Source: Albugo candida (Eukaryota; Oomycota; Peronosporomycetes; Albuginales; Albuginaceae). Taken from it: a stretch of DNA of 64,000 nucleotides. Below are positions 22,713 to 34,122 of this stretch, one piece after another. The position numbers and the translations under genes were made by a program. The stretch covers positions 248,001 to 312,000 of the forward strand of contig CAJNAR010000172.1 of NCBI GenBank assembly GCA_905220665.1, in the 5' to 3' direction. Numbering within the stretch: the first letter of the stretch is position 1; every line of letters begins with the position of its first letter. The notes under the pieces were generated by a model that saw nothing but the letters and a program-made list of their open reading frames with translations, did no database searches and had not been told where the DNA came from.

Positions 22713-24225
22713 ATGTCGGCAGATTCCAAACAATTACGAGCATACTTTGTTAATGCCATCGCTTTACTTGGAGACTGGACTGCTCACGCGGACGATGAAA
22801 ATCGTCTATATTACTACAATTATAAGACAGATGAGTCTGTGTGGACTCCACCTACACCTGAATTGAAGCAAATAGAAGGAGATCTGATGATGAAACTCAT
22901 GCTGACTTATTCAATCGCAAGATGTAATGATTGGACCGCACATGATATTGGAAATGGCATTTTATATTACTTCAACGAGAAATCTAGACTATCTACATGG
23001 GAAAGACCATCTGAATGGGACGATCGTGCTTTAAAGAATCATTGGGAAATGCAAGAGCAGGAAGTTAATTTGCGCATGGAAGTGCTATTAAAGCTTGGGA
23101 ACACCGATATTAAAATTAAGGGGAATGAAAAAAGTAGCAAAGTCAAAAAGAAGTCAAAAACGGATCCGATTGCGACCAAAAAGCTTCCTCCAGCGCCAAG
23201 ACCTGTCACACTCACCTCAACTCAGATCGAAAAATATCAAGCTATGTTGAGAGAGCACAAAGTGATGCCATTTACCAAATGGTCTGTGGTTTTGCCCCGC
23301 ATAGCTTCTGATCCTCGATTTCTTTCCATTCCAACGCAAGTATCACTGTTAAACTTTTGTCATCAAAACCCTGATAAATTTCGTTTGTATGTTTGTATTC
23401 CAGAATGGATGCACGACGAAGCGAGTTTCAAAAATTCGTTGATAACCGACGTAGCGATTTGAAATCAGAAAAGAAGAAGAAGCTTACATCGGCTAAGATT
23501 GCTTTTCAGAGTTTTGTGACCTCCTACTTCGAAAATGCGTGGAACAAGTGGATCGACGGGGATAAAGCATACGAGCGGTGGAATGACAGCTTTCAAGTAT
23601 TTCTAAACACTTTCAAACGGAGTGATGAGACACAATTACCACAGGAATGCATTGATTTTTTACCAACCGCAAAGCAAGAAACTTTGTGGGTAGAACAGGT
23701 AACGTACACCTTAACAAGAGGCTTTATGATCTGCTCACGACCGATACCTTTACTTTTGTATAGTCACGTTTTTGGAAGGAAAAGCAACAGCGGTTTCAAG
23801 ATGCTTCGAAACTTTTACAGTCAACCTTCTCGACTCGATTAAGTTCAACAACGCACTTTGATGACGAGCCTGTAAAAGAAATTCTCTGCTCCTTTTCAGC
23901 GAACGAAAATGCTGCACTTCTTACGAATAAAGTACGAAAAGCACTTTTCGACGCTTTTAAAAAACAGAATGAGCGAGCGATAGAAGTGAAAAGTGATCGA
24001 GAGACAGCGGAGAAACAATCCGATGATAGACGGCGAGGAGATAGCCGTCGTGGTCGAAGCCGTAATCGTCGTTCCAGATCTACTGAATCCAGCTCAACTA
24101 CTTCCAGCAGATCCAGTAAAATGGTTAGATCGAGTGGAAGAAAAAAGTACCATAGGAACTCGCGGTCTGCATCGCATTCGCGATCTAGGTCGCGTCATCG
24201 GAAACGCAGATCGTATCATGCTTAA
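22713..24225 (+). CDS. Pre-mRNA processing factor PRP40-like (WW-FF protein)
   Basis: Exons 22713-23335, 23404-23698 and 23764-24225 give 459 residues. Two WW domains lie at about 22-47 and 74-99, with the spacing usual for PRP40. FF domains follow: YQAMLREHKVMPFTKWSVVLP into DPRFLSIPT-MDARRSEFQKF across the first splice, then a second near FQSFVTSYFENAWNKW. The first intron must start GC (gcaagt) to keep the FF domain in frame. The C-terminus is an RS-rich tail (SRSRSRHRKRR). PRP40 bridges U1 snRNP to the branch point and binds the RNA polymerase II tail. The protein is shorter than yeast or human forms and has fewer FF repeats. Confidence 0.9.
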
Positions 24226-24340
24226 GTACGACATACTTAATGGAAAGTACGGTGCAAAAATCTGCTTAAATATTTCCATTACGACAGAAACGTTTGCGAT
24301 ACGTTTGCCTTCGGCAGTTTGAGCTTCTTTTTGGATCCAA

Positions 24341-26021
24341 ATGCATTACAAAACACATGTACCCGCGCGTATTTCTGTTGAGGACCATATGGCAGAAGTA
24401 CGTCCAGCTAATTGTCCTAATTAAATCGCATTTAATGACATTTTTTATAATGGTGTATCGTAGACTCTTGCGTCTTTGGAGCTGATGGGACCACGCCAAC
24501 GTCGAAATTTTCTCAAATTGTTTCGTAAATTCCTTAAAGTCCAAGAAAATTGGATCGACTGGTACGATTTGGTTGCTTGTCATTGAAGACCTGATCTTAT
24601 GTGGTGCACACTAGGAACTCAGTTCGACCTCCTACTCCAGAAATGCTTTTACCATTTGATACCTTGGAAGTATGCCCGGACGATGCAAGATTAAAGCATG
24701 AATTACTCGACAAGCTAGTGATACTGAAGCTGAATGGGGGATTGGGCACGACGCTAGGCTGTCAAGGACCGAAAAGCGCAATCGAAGTGCGACAAGGTTT
24801 ATCATTCCTGGATCTGACCGTACGACAAGTTGAATATTTGAACAGTTTATATGGAGTGGATGTACCTCTTGTGTTGATGAACTCTTTCAACACGCATGAA
24901 GAAACAGTTCGAATTATCCGCAAGTATCGAATGCACAATTTAAGTATTCACACATTTAACCAGGTATGCTCTAATTCATGTTTGATACACTATATTACGC
25001 TTATGACGGCAGTGATAGAGCTGTTATCCGTTCATCGTGAAAGAAACAATGCTTCCGTATCCTTCGAAGAAATACGATCAATCCGGTCGAGATAAATGGT
25101 ATCCACCTGGCCATGGAGATGTCTATCATGCTCTTTTTGACTCTGGCTTGCTCGAAAATCTCATCAACCAGGTTCAGAATGGTCCCGAGTTCGATTCCCG
25201 GCGTTGCTTTATTTGTCATTTTTTAGGGCAAAGAGTATATCTTCATCTCGAACGTGGACAATCTTGGAGCTACAGTCAATCTCACAATTCTCTATCATAT
25301 GATCAACGAAGAATCCGAATTTGTTATGGAAGTGACCGATCGAACAAGAGCTGACGTACAAGGCGGAACACTCGTTTTATACCGAGACAAGCCGTACTTA
25401 TTAGAGATGAGTCAAGTTCCTGCTCAACATGTAGAGGAATTCCGTTCCATCAATAGATTCAAGCAGTTCAATACCAACAATTTATGGGTAAAATTCCGTG
25501 CAATTCAAAAGCTTGTGGCTCAAGAGATTATCGATATTCCACCTCTCGTTTCGTATCGAACGATCAAGCAAAATAATGTAAAAGTACTGCAATTGGAGAC
25601 AGCTGCTGGTGCAGCAAGTCATTTTTTCAAAAACTTTGTAGCGATCAGCGTGGCTCGATCTCGTTTTCTTCCAGTGAAATCATCGTCCGATCTGTTTTTG
25701 GTGCAATCCAACTTGTATCAAGTCAAGCACGGAAGTCTCGTGATGAATCCCGCACGTCAAATTCCATCCATTCCAATCGTGAAACTTGGACTAGAATTTC
25801 AAAGTGCTCAGCAATATAGCGAACGATTCGAAAAAGGAATTCCAAACATCCTCGAATTGGATCATCTCACTGTCGCGGGTGATATCAAATTTGGTTCGGA
25901 CATCACACTGAAGGGGACTGTCATCCTCGTTGCCAATGAAGGCTGCCACATCGATTTGCCGGATGGTACGGTACTAGAAGACCACGTAGTTACGGGAAAT
26001 CTCCGCATTCTCGATCATTAG
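24341..26021 (+). CDS. UTP-glucose-1-phosphate uridylyltransferase (UDP-glucose pyrophosphorylase)
   Basis: Five exons: 24341-24397, 24464-24561, 24615-24963, 25019-25171 and 25227-26021, with introns of 66, 53, 55 and 55 nt, encode 483 residues. The nucleotide-binding loop NGGLGTTLGCQGPK lies at about 92-105. WYPPGHGDVYHAL and IFISNVDNLGATV are UGPase hallmarks, and SCYPFIVKE fixes the fourth exon start. The C-terminus forms a left-handed beta helix (DIKFGSDITLKGTV). It makes UDP-glucose for cell-wall beta-glucans, cellulose and glycoconjugates in the cytosol. The N-terminal 19-codon exon was placed from splice phase and MAETLASLELMGP-like continuity. Confidence 0.95.
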
Positions 26022-26138
26022 ATCAACTTCTTTTATGTGCTCTATGTATCTTGTCGTCTGCATTACCTCGCATAATATATATGCTTTGCAATATCCGTTT
26101 ATAGAGGTAGCTAGTATGTCCGTGTGGTACACACCCGT

Positions 26139-27863
26139 ATGCCAGGATATATCCGCGCTATTTCTAGCGCTACAAATGCTCTCTACAGACGCAAATTGAG
26201 CCTCTCAGCAGGCGGATGCCTCTCTCAAGCGTCTTACCATCCGCTTAATGATTCTGATGAAACGAGGCGCACTAATACGCTCTCGGCATCGGATTATTGT
26301 CGCTTGATATTAGAGGCTAATGTGTATGACGTCGCGCTGCAAACACCGCTCCACATTGCTCCTTCTCTGTCCAACAACCTCAAAAACACGATTTTATTCA
26401 AACGTGAGGATCTTCAGCCCGTTTTCTCATTCAAAATTCGCGGCGCATACAACAAAATGGCGAAATTAAGCGATTTGGAGAAAGCAAACGGTGTGGTTTG
26501 CTGTTCTGCCGGAAATCACGCACAAGGAGTTGCGTTATCTGCAAAGAAATTAGAGATTCCAGCGACAATTGTGATGCCATTAGCGACTCCCGAAATCAAA
26601 TTGGAAGCCGTTAAAGAGCACGGGAAAGAGTTTGTGCGTATCGAATTATGTGGCAAGTCTTTCGATGAATCTGCTCAACGCGCACACGAAATCGTCGAGG
26701 AGGAGCATAAAACGATGATTCTTCCATTTGACGATCCTTTGGTCATTGCTGGACAAGGGACAATTGGATTAGAAGTCTTACAGCAAGTCAGAATGATACC
26801 ATCCGATGCGTTCGGACGAGAAACCAGTGGCTCGGATCGTCAGCTCGATGCAATTTTCGTCTGTTGCGGTGGAGGAGGAATGTTGGCGGGTATCGCTGCT
26901 TGGATCAAACAGATTCGACCGAGTGTTCGGGTTATCGGTGTGGAAGCGATTGATGCTCCTGGAATGACAACTTCGCTTGCGGCTGGGCGGAGAATTGCTT
27001 TACCGCATGTGGGGCTTTTTGCGGATGGTGCGGCAGTCAAACTTGTTGGAGAGGAGACATTCCGATTGTGTCAAAAGTATGTCGACGAAATGATCACAGT
27101 ATCGACTGATGAAATCTGTGCGGCTATCAAAGCAACGTTTCAAGACACTCGAGTGATTTTAGAGCCGGCGGGAGCATTGGCAGTAGCTGGCGTTACGCAA
27201 TATGTCAAAAGTAGAGCGCTGACTGGGTATACATTCTGTGCGATTACTTCTGGAGCGAATATCGACTTTACTCGTCTTCGATTCGTATCGGAGCGTGCGG
27301 ACTCAAAGGAGACTTTGGTCTCTGTGGAAATTGATGAAGCTCCAAAAGCGTTGCAAATATTGCATGAGCGACTGCAACAAGCAAATGTTCGAGTGACTGA
27401 ATTCAGTTATCGATATGTGAACCCTCAGATCCGACCTCAAGCACTTGTGTACATGTCGTTTCGAGCTTCTTCTTCGACGGATGCAAAACAAGTCATATCT
27501 GAAATGGTGAAACACTACAAAGTCATCGACTTGTCTACGAATGAATTGGCCAAAGTGCATACACGTTACCTTTTGGGTGGGAAGGCAGCACCACCACATT
27601 CAGAGCTGCGTGAGGTGTTGTATCGATTTGAGTTTTCGAATATCAGCGACGGACTTTCCAAATTTCTAAAATCACTTTCAGCCGATTGGAATATCAGTCT
27701 CTTCCATTACCGCAATTACGGAGCGGATATCGATCGCGTTCTTGTGGGGTTCCAAGTTCCTCATTTCGAGGAGAAGAAGTTTTGTCGATTTTTGGATACG
27801 ATCAAATGCGTGTACTACGAAGAAACAGATAATTGTACCTATCGAAATTTCTTTTTGCCATAA
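26139..27863 (+). CDS. Threonine dehydratase (biosynthetic threonine deaminase)
   Basis: A single exon of 574 residues from ATG 26139. The first 45 residues are rich in Arg, Ser and Ala and look like a mitochondrial presequence. The fold II PLP domain has the lysine motif SFKIRGAYNKM (K99) and the glycine loop CGGGGMLAGIA. VCCSAGNHAQGVALSA is also diagnostic. Two ACT-like regulatory domains follow (about 390-574), as in IlvA enzymes inhibited by isoleucine. It deaminates threonine to 2-oxobutyrate, the first step to isoleucine. It converges on the VSR gene with 56 bp between the stops. Confidence 0.95.
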   Translation: MPGYIRAISSATNALYRRKLSLSAGGCLSQASYHPLNDSDETRRTNTLSASDYCRLILEANVYDVALQTPLHIAPSLSNNLKNTILFKREDLQPVFSFKIRGAYNKMAKLSDLEKANGVVCCSAGNHAQGVALSAKKLEIPATIVMPLATPEIKLEAVKEHGKEFVRIELCGKSFDESAQRAHEIVEEEHKTMILPFDDPLVIAGQGTIGLEVLQQVRMIPSDAFGRETSGSDRQLDAIFVCCGGGGMLAGIAAWIKQIRPSVRVIGVEAIDAPGMTTSLAAGRRIALPHVGLFADGAAVKLVGEETFRLCQKYVDEMITVSTDEICAAIKATFQDTRVILEPAGALAVAGVTQYVKSRALTGYTFCAITSGANIDFTRLRFVSERADSKETLVSVEIDEAPKALQILHERLQQANVRVTEFSYRYVNPQIRPQALVYMSFRASSSTDAKQVISEMVKHYKVIDLSTNELAKVHTRYLLGGKAAPPHSELREVLYRFEFSNISDGLSKFLKSLSADWNISLFHYRNYGADIDRVLVGFQVPHFEEKKFCRFLDTIKCVYYEETDNCTYRNFFLP

Positions 27864-27919
27864 CACAAAATTGGAATATAAACAAAAAGTGTATTGAGTT
27901 AGGACTGTACGTCGGTTGA

Positions 27920-29691
27920 CTACATTCCATCATCGTCTTCGGTGAAGCCTCGAGATGGGAGGAAGCCACGAGGACTCTTGGCTGCTGCTACTTGAGCAGG
28001 GTGCATGTTGGGACTATCTAAGCAATCTTCGGAAAGTAGCGCTTGATCTTCCATCGGCATGTATTCGGCCAAAATACTGCGTACTTGCTCTCGCATTTGA
28101 CTTTGTGTACGACGCCAGTATGCGTATCCAGCGACAGCGACCGTTCCGCAGATAAATATCATAAGACCGAGGACTGATGTGAACGACATACCACTGTAAC
28201 TTCCACCAGCTAAAGAGATTTTCGAGATACCTCCACTTCGAATGCATTCCATGATTGTGGGCATTGTCTGGCTACCACACGTACAAACGGCTGGTGGATC
28301 ATGAGGACCAAAACCGGCACAGATCATGTGTAATATATTGGGAAGATCGATGCGACCACGAGCGTGAACACCATCAACGTATAGTGCCGGAAGTCGAAGG
28401 ATTTCAAGGGCAGTCTGTTCTCGAAGTTCTTCTTCTAGTAGTGGATTGACTTCATTGATTCGAATTCCGTATGGTTGCATGCATTTGTCGATAGCATTGA
28501 CATCAATGTTCAAGCTCTTCATAACGTTTTCAGCACAAGTATGGTCACGAAATCGAATCTCATCTTGGCCACATGCTTGACCCGACTTTCTCACGTATGC
28601 CCACCACTTTTTAGCCATTCCTCCATCTTCCTTTGATACATGCTTCCATAAGCATTTCCGTCGTAAGTTTTCGATAACAACGTCAGCACCCGACGCGCCA
28701 CTTTCCGTGTCGTGCATTGGGGATGGATCCAATAGACAATATCTACCTCTGTTTAGACACATATTGCCACATACTGTGTTGTAAAAACTATCGGACGATT
28801 CTTCATCGTCATGGCATCCGAGACTTGATCCATTGTACATGACAAAACGTGGGGTCATTGACGCTCGTGAACCCAGTGCGAGAACCAGATCTTCCAACTG
28901 GTCTAGTGCTACCATGGACTTGCCATCCCATGCACTTTGCCACATGACCCATTCGACATGCCTGTCGGGCGCTGGAACCTTCCATTCCATCTGTATAATC
29001 GTGTTGCTCGAGCTTTTCGATAGCTTCATCTCCTTCCTGATACGTCCTCCATCCGCCTTGCGGATGAGCATTGACGGAATGAGTATATCATCAGTGGAGC
29101 TGTCACTCACCTAAATTAGTTGAAAACATAAATATCAAATACAGTTTGCCAAAACTCAAAATTGAAGGGAGTACCATATAGGGGAGAATTGTTTCACACA
29201 TTGCATCACCCGTATCGTCCATACATTGAGTGTCGGAACACAGACAGGTGTTGTCGACGATAACAATGGCACTCGCACGTGCTGCCTGCGCATTACGGAC
29301 TTTTTTGGCGAAGGGACAATCCCCTCGATCCACAAGCAAAGCAAATGGAGTCGGTTGATCAGTCAGCGTTGTGAATGGCTCACAGCCGCTACTGTTGGAC
29401 TCAATGAGCTGAACTTGAAGGGATCCAGTCATGTACGCAGGATGCCCGAAAAATGCATCTTTGTGTAGGTATCCACCGTCTTTCTTGAGCGATTTTGGTA
29501 ATAACACTTGAAATGAAGAATCCGCCTCCTGAAAATGATATTATAATTTTTGACAGATACAGCGAAAAGAGAAATGGTACCTCTTTAGAAGGCCATGTGT
29601 TCACTTCAGTGGACCCGACGTCCAGGCTGTGGTTGGAGAGGGCAATGAGACCCACGGCTGTCAGCGCGTTCTTCTTTTCGTACAACCTCAT
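27920..29691 (-). CDS. Vacuolar sorting receptor (VSR/BP-80-like)
   Basis: Exons 29691-29581, 29528-29175 and 29110-27920 (introns 52 and 64 nt) give 551 residues. A weak signal-like N-terminus (ALTAVGLIAL) precedes a PA domain with DRGDCPFAKKVRNAQ and VIVDNTC. The centre carries conserved Cys blocks like plant VSRs: CAENVMKSLNIDV, and VDGVHARGRIDL followed by ICAGF. One transmembrane helix lies near MSFTSVLGLMIFICGTVAVA. The cytosolic tail has YMPM, equivalent to the YMPL clathrin/AP signal of plant VSRs. No EGF repeats are visible. It should carry soluble hydrolases from Golgi to vacuole. The same frame is open to an ATG at 29790, so the start is uncertain. Confidence 0.88.
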
Positions 29692-30079
29692 CGGTGGAAA
29701 GTAGGACTTTGGTTCGAAAAGGTAAATTTCAGAATGATGGAATGTTGAAAGACAATGAAAGAAAAGATCGGGTTCGAAGAGACGGTCCATGGAGAGACAG
29801 GATACGTCATTACCCTTTTTCTTAGGAAAAAGCAGTAAGGGAAGGGGTTACACCTACCCCTCTGCCATACTTTAAATTCATTTAGCCGTTTCACTCCTCC
29901 TACCTAATCAATTAAAAACCTGGAATCAAACGCGAGTGTAAGAAAGAAACAGGACTTTGCGAAAGGCAGACGGAGGGTAGAAGAAAATTTAAACATAGTG
30001 TATCCAGGTTGTCTTTAAACATGTCTTTTATTACCTGTCTGAAATAATAAAAAAGGCAATATATAAGGAAAGAGAGTGC

Positions 30080-30921
30080 TCACACGTCCACACTTTGAGC
30101 CAAACTTCCCGTAGAAGTTGTGGTAGAGTCCTCCGAATTGTGTTGATTTGCATCTCCTGAATCATCCGGATTGATCGCAGTCGAGTTCTGCATTGTTTGC
30201 ATTTGCTGTTGTAACTGCTGTAACATTTGTTGTTGAAGCTGTGGATTCGTCCACGGCATCTGACTTGTATTGCCAGTTTGTATTTGCTGCTGCAGCAATT
30301 GCTGCAGCATAAATGCTTGTTGTTGTTGCAGTTGTTGCTGGAAAACTGCTTGACTGTCCGCGGGAGCCTACGGTGGAAATGGAAATATATCACGATAGTA
30401 AACGTACAATATTGATATTTAACAAACCTTTTTAGAAGCCCCTTTGCTGAATTCGTCACGAGGAACTATATCGATAAGGAAATCAAACATATCCGATTTT
30501 GCTAAGGCCGCAGCAATATCACTTCGCTGTAATGTTCTCCGTTTGTTTTCCTCCGTATGTGTCCATGATCTCATACTCAATTCTTGTATGAACATTTCGC
30601 AAGCTTTTGCGAATAAAACGGGTGCTTCGGCGCTGATCATCTGAATGCAGATACGGTGCGTAAAGTACGTTTGTTGATAGTACGCAATACGAAACGTACC
30701 CTCACATCTTCATCAGCTTTCATAATTTTTTTTATTCTCGCCAATGGTAATTGATGCGTTTTGAAGTCGAATGTGTACGGATTGATTTGTGATATCTCGT
30801 GAATTTGACTCTGCCAGAACGCGTTCAGCTGCAATTGTTGCTGCTGCATTTGAGCGCGTTGAGCTTCCAACTGTAGCTGCATTTGGACCCCGCTAGATGC
30901 CGACGTGTCTTCACTTGACAT
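30080..30921 (-). CDS. NF-YC / HAP5 CCAAT-binding factor subunit
   Basis: Exons 30921-30700, 30640-30428 and 30367-30080 (introns 59 and 60 nt), 240 residues. The histone-fold domain begins [17 protein letters not shown] and continues [18 protein letters not shown] across the first splice, then [22 protein letters not shown]. These are diagnostic of NF-YC. Both ends are Gln-rich, as in transactivation regions. It dimerises with NF-YB and recruits NF-YA to CCAAT boxes. The Gln runs are encoded by CAA/CAG repeats, a possible length polymorphism. Confidence 0.95.
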
Positions 30922-32454
30922 TGCTTACTAAGCACAACGCACAACAACGAGCACATGGAATTTAAACATATTTTGACGGATTGGTGGAAAAATGCTGCTG
31001 TGATTTAATTGGTGCCTACCTTTGCTTCTTGCTTTCTCGTTGGACGGTGCTTTTGACGGTGTTTTTTGGTTGGCTGGTTTCTCAGAGTGACTTCTTCGTG
31101 CCGCCGAGTTAAAAAGACTAACCATTTAGTGGACCATAGGTTGACACGTTGATATCCGATACACTAACTTATCATGCAGTCTAATTATCACTATTTCAAA
31201 CCTATATCAATTTATATCAGAAGTAAGATGTAACCACCATTACTGCGTCACATTACATGACTTCCGTCAATACTGGTTCTTACAGTTGATCAATAGTGAA
31301 GTTGAAAAAATCGAATGTGCCTACCCTATCACTAATCGGAACGCAATGCACTGAGCCAAGATGTTCTTGGGCCATATGTCGATCAATGTGAGACATGTCA
31401 TAGTAAACACTAAATTCATGCGCTCTTGAGACTCCGTCTGTGACGAATGAAGTCAGCTTTTCATCATACAATATGCAAGTATAAAATCATACTAAACATA
31501 TGGATTTGAATCGATCAGCTAAATTTTCAAAGCGTCCAAGACACCAGCGTGACATTGAGTCCACTAGCAATAGAGCTACTTTTATGAAGGCGATCTGATG
31601 TGTGAATCGCAGTCCATTATATCCACTGGCATGAACTTTCGTACGACATCATGCTTATTTCATAAAACTTGAACCCGACAGCCGACTCAGCATTTTGATT
31701 CATTCAACAAAAACCACTGCTTCGGTACTTAGCACCATAATTTAAAAACAGGAGGGTACTTTCATTCTGTGTAATAATTGTCTCCGACTGTTACCTTCTC
31801 ACCAGCACTACGGATTCTACTCATTCACGCCACTGAAAGCCACTTACGAAAATATACGTCCGCTTGATTGGCACTCCGTCTACTGTCCAAGTAAACGGAG
31901 GACGTTCTAGTGATCTCATCGAACCCCTAAAATCAAGTTTGGTCTGAGTAACGTCGGACATTGGCATGTGATGGATGACTAATCGCCTAATGCATGTGCC
32001 AGATGTCGGTTGTCGCAGTCAGATTTAAGTGGGTAGGGCGTGTACGCTTGATTAGCGTGATGTGGCAGGGATTGATGGCACAGCAGATAGTCGACGCACA
32101 TGGTACTGTCAAGCGATTGAACTCGCTCGTGCTTGAACATAGCATAAGAAAGGCTTTAATCGCTCTTTCACCGTGTGATCTTGCTAGTTACAGTTTCTAA
32201 GTTTTCACTACCTGATTTCGCGTTAAGTTTGTAAGTATTCTCTTTTTATACTTATGATCTCATCAGCTTATCTCATATTATAATATTGTAGAGAAACGAG
32301 TTAATTTGATATGTCGCACGATAACGAAACTCTGTTTGAGGTACCCCTTGAACTCCGCTTAGCACACATTTGTATTATACTTCAACATGACATGATGAAA
32401 GAGTGGCTTCTAATTACAAATAGTGATGGAGGTATAGCTCAACGAAGAGGTGAT
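30922..32454. other. Intergenic, no supported gene
   Basis: About 1.5 kb between two minus-strand genes. Small ORFs at 31280-31471 (minus) and 31994-32200 (plus) have no recognisable domains and no splice partners that I can justify. No tRNA cloverleaf or long repeat was seen. Confidence 0.4.
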
Positions 32455-33970
32455 TTATCTCGGTGCGAGGTGTAATGTACAATTTAATTCGTTCGAGCTA
32501 TTCTTATCTTTTGGCACAAATCGACCGTCTTCACCACGCCGTCGACTCATCGCAATTGTATGACGCAACGGGTAGGATGGTTTATTGGACCAATTACGAT
32601 GCTCTCGTTTTTTTAGCCAACGCGCGATTCGTGCTTTCTTCTCTTCTGAAGAATACGGTTTTGGAAGTATGACACAACCTTTACCTGTCCCAGTGAAGGA
32701 TTTTATATCTTGCGGAAACACTCGCCCTGTCTCAAGGCCATTCGGTACCTTGGTCAGCCCTGGTGCGGATCCAGAAAATGAAGGTACCACAGAATGTCCA
32801 GAGGAAATTTCCGTTAAGCTATACCGCGTGTTGCCTCTTGGATATACATAACTGTAAGGATCTGTGATTTCAGAATGCGAGGATTTGAAGTGGTCCACAG
32901 CTGTTACCGGCTTCCCTGGGTACGGTGTTGGTATACACTTATTCGGGAACCAAACGTTTGTTGTGGCGTATACATATCTAGAGGAATCAGATACTTGTGA
33001 AGCCGTTAAGTACGGAGATACATCAATAAGTTCATGGTTGTGTGAGGTATGATGCTCATCAAATAGCGTCCGTCGAGTGCTTGTAATATCAGTTAGTGAG
33101 TCAAGCGGCTGAGGCGTAATCTAAAATGTGATCCGAATGTGTGAGAACACTCCCTCAGATGTCAACATCGACTCACCAATGCGCCATCAAAGGCTTCGAC
33201 AATGGAATCTGTATACATGAAGGATGATGAGCTCGTATCATTTTTCAGCTTCGAGATCTGGAACTGGTGCCAATGCGTCAGAAATAGATCCGCATTTCCA
33301 GTTTCCTGAAAAATGAGTAGCGCATTTTCTAATGCCGGGGATTGATTCGTCAAAATCAGATGCCACAAAGTGTCTTTATCAATCGAAGAGATGACACCAT
33401 ATTCCAATAGCAATTTGATGGCTTTGATTTTGGCTGAAATGCTACGATTTCGTTTTGTGATGTTTTGTACCTTACTAAGATTTGGCGTATTTCTGTGTGG
33501 AGAGATGAAGACTGAATAATTAAAGCTATCCGACGGAATTTTAGCTGCTTTAATTGCGTCCCACTCGGGTGTAGACTTTGATGCAACATTTACGGAATCT
33601 TCACCAATTAAATTGTGGCTCTTAGCTGTCCGTGAATTGCTAAATCTGACTACCAAATGATCATTTTCACGAAGTCCCCAGCGAATTGAACGTGAATTTA
33701 GCTACAAAAGATGTTTAAGTGCGTTCTATAAATCAGATGCGTGTACCTCACCTTTGCGAGGAAGCCGTCGATGGACAAGTATACTTGAAGTGTGCGAAGA
33801 AATGTATCGTGATCGATGGTGGCACCATTTGCAACAAATAATTGATGCATCGCGTTGATGGTTGATAGCCAGTTAAGAGGATGTGGTGTAAGCCTGATGC
33901 GATATTCGTCCGTAATGAACGCGTCATCGAAATGCCTCACATACACATGAATTCCTGATGAAATACTCAT
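32455..33970 (-). CDS. CCT-motif nuclear protein with a helical repeat-like segment
   Basis: Exons 33970-33752, 33701-33177 and 33120-32455 (introns 50 and 56 nt) encode 469 residues. The start is the first ATG; the frame is open further upstream without one. The middle exon holds a helical segment (IKLLLEYGVISSIDKDTLWHLI) that looks like ankyrin or similar helix pairs. Near the C-terminus, KKARIARWLKKREHRNW...YPLRHTIAMSRRR...GRFVP matches the plan of the CCT motif (CONSTANS/TOC1) found in plant and stramenopile regulators. It is probably a transcription regulator. The region between is Ser/Pro-rich and disordered. Confidence 0.75.
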
Positions 33971-34122
33971 TTCTGAATCGAGTGACTGACTCAATTCCGG
34001 TAGCGAATCAGAATGCACAACAAGACTTTTAACCAGTAGAAGCGATAAGGATAAATTCCACGATTATACATTGACTTCTCGCTATTAAGTTCGACTCGAT
34101 TTCATTGGTTCCGTCGCAAAAT

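Noticed and set aside
25185..25215. tRNA T-arm-like gagttcgattcccgg sequence
   Set aside because: It lies inside a 55-nt intron of the UDP-glucose pyrophosphorylase gene, too short for a tRNA, and no acceptor, D or anticodon arm can be formed.
31280..31471. 63-codon minus-strand ORF
   Set aside because: No family match by eye and no splice context; length is expected by chance in AT-rich intergenic DNA.
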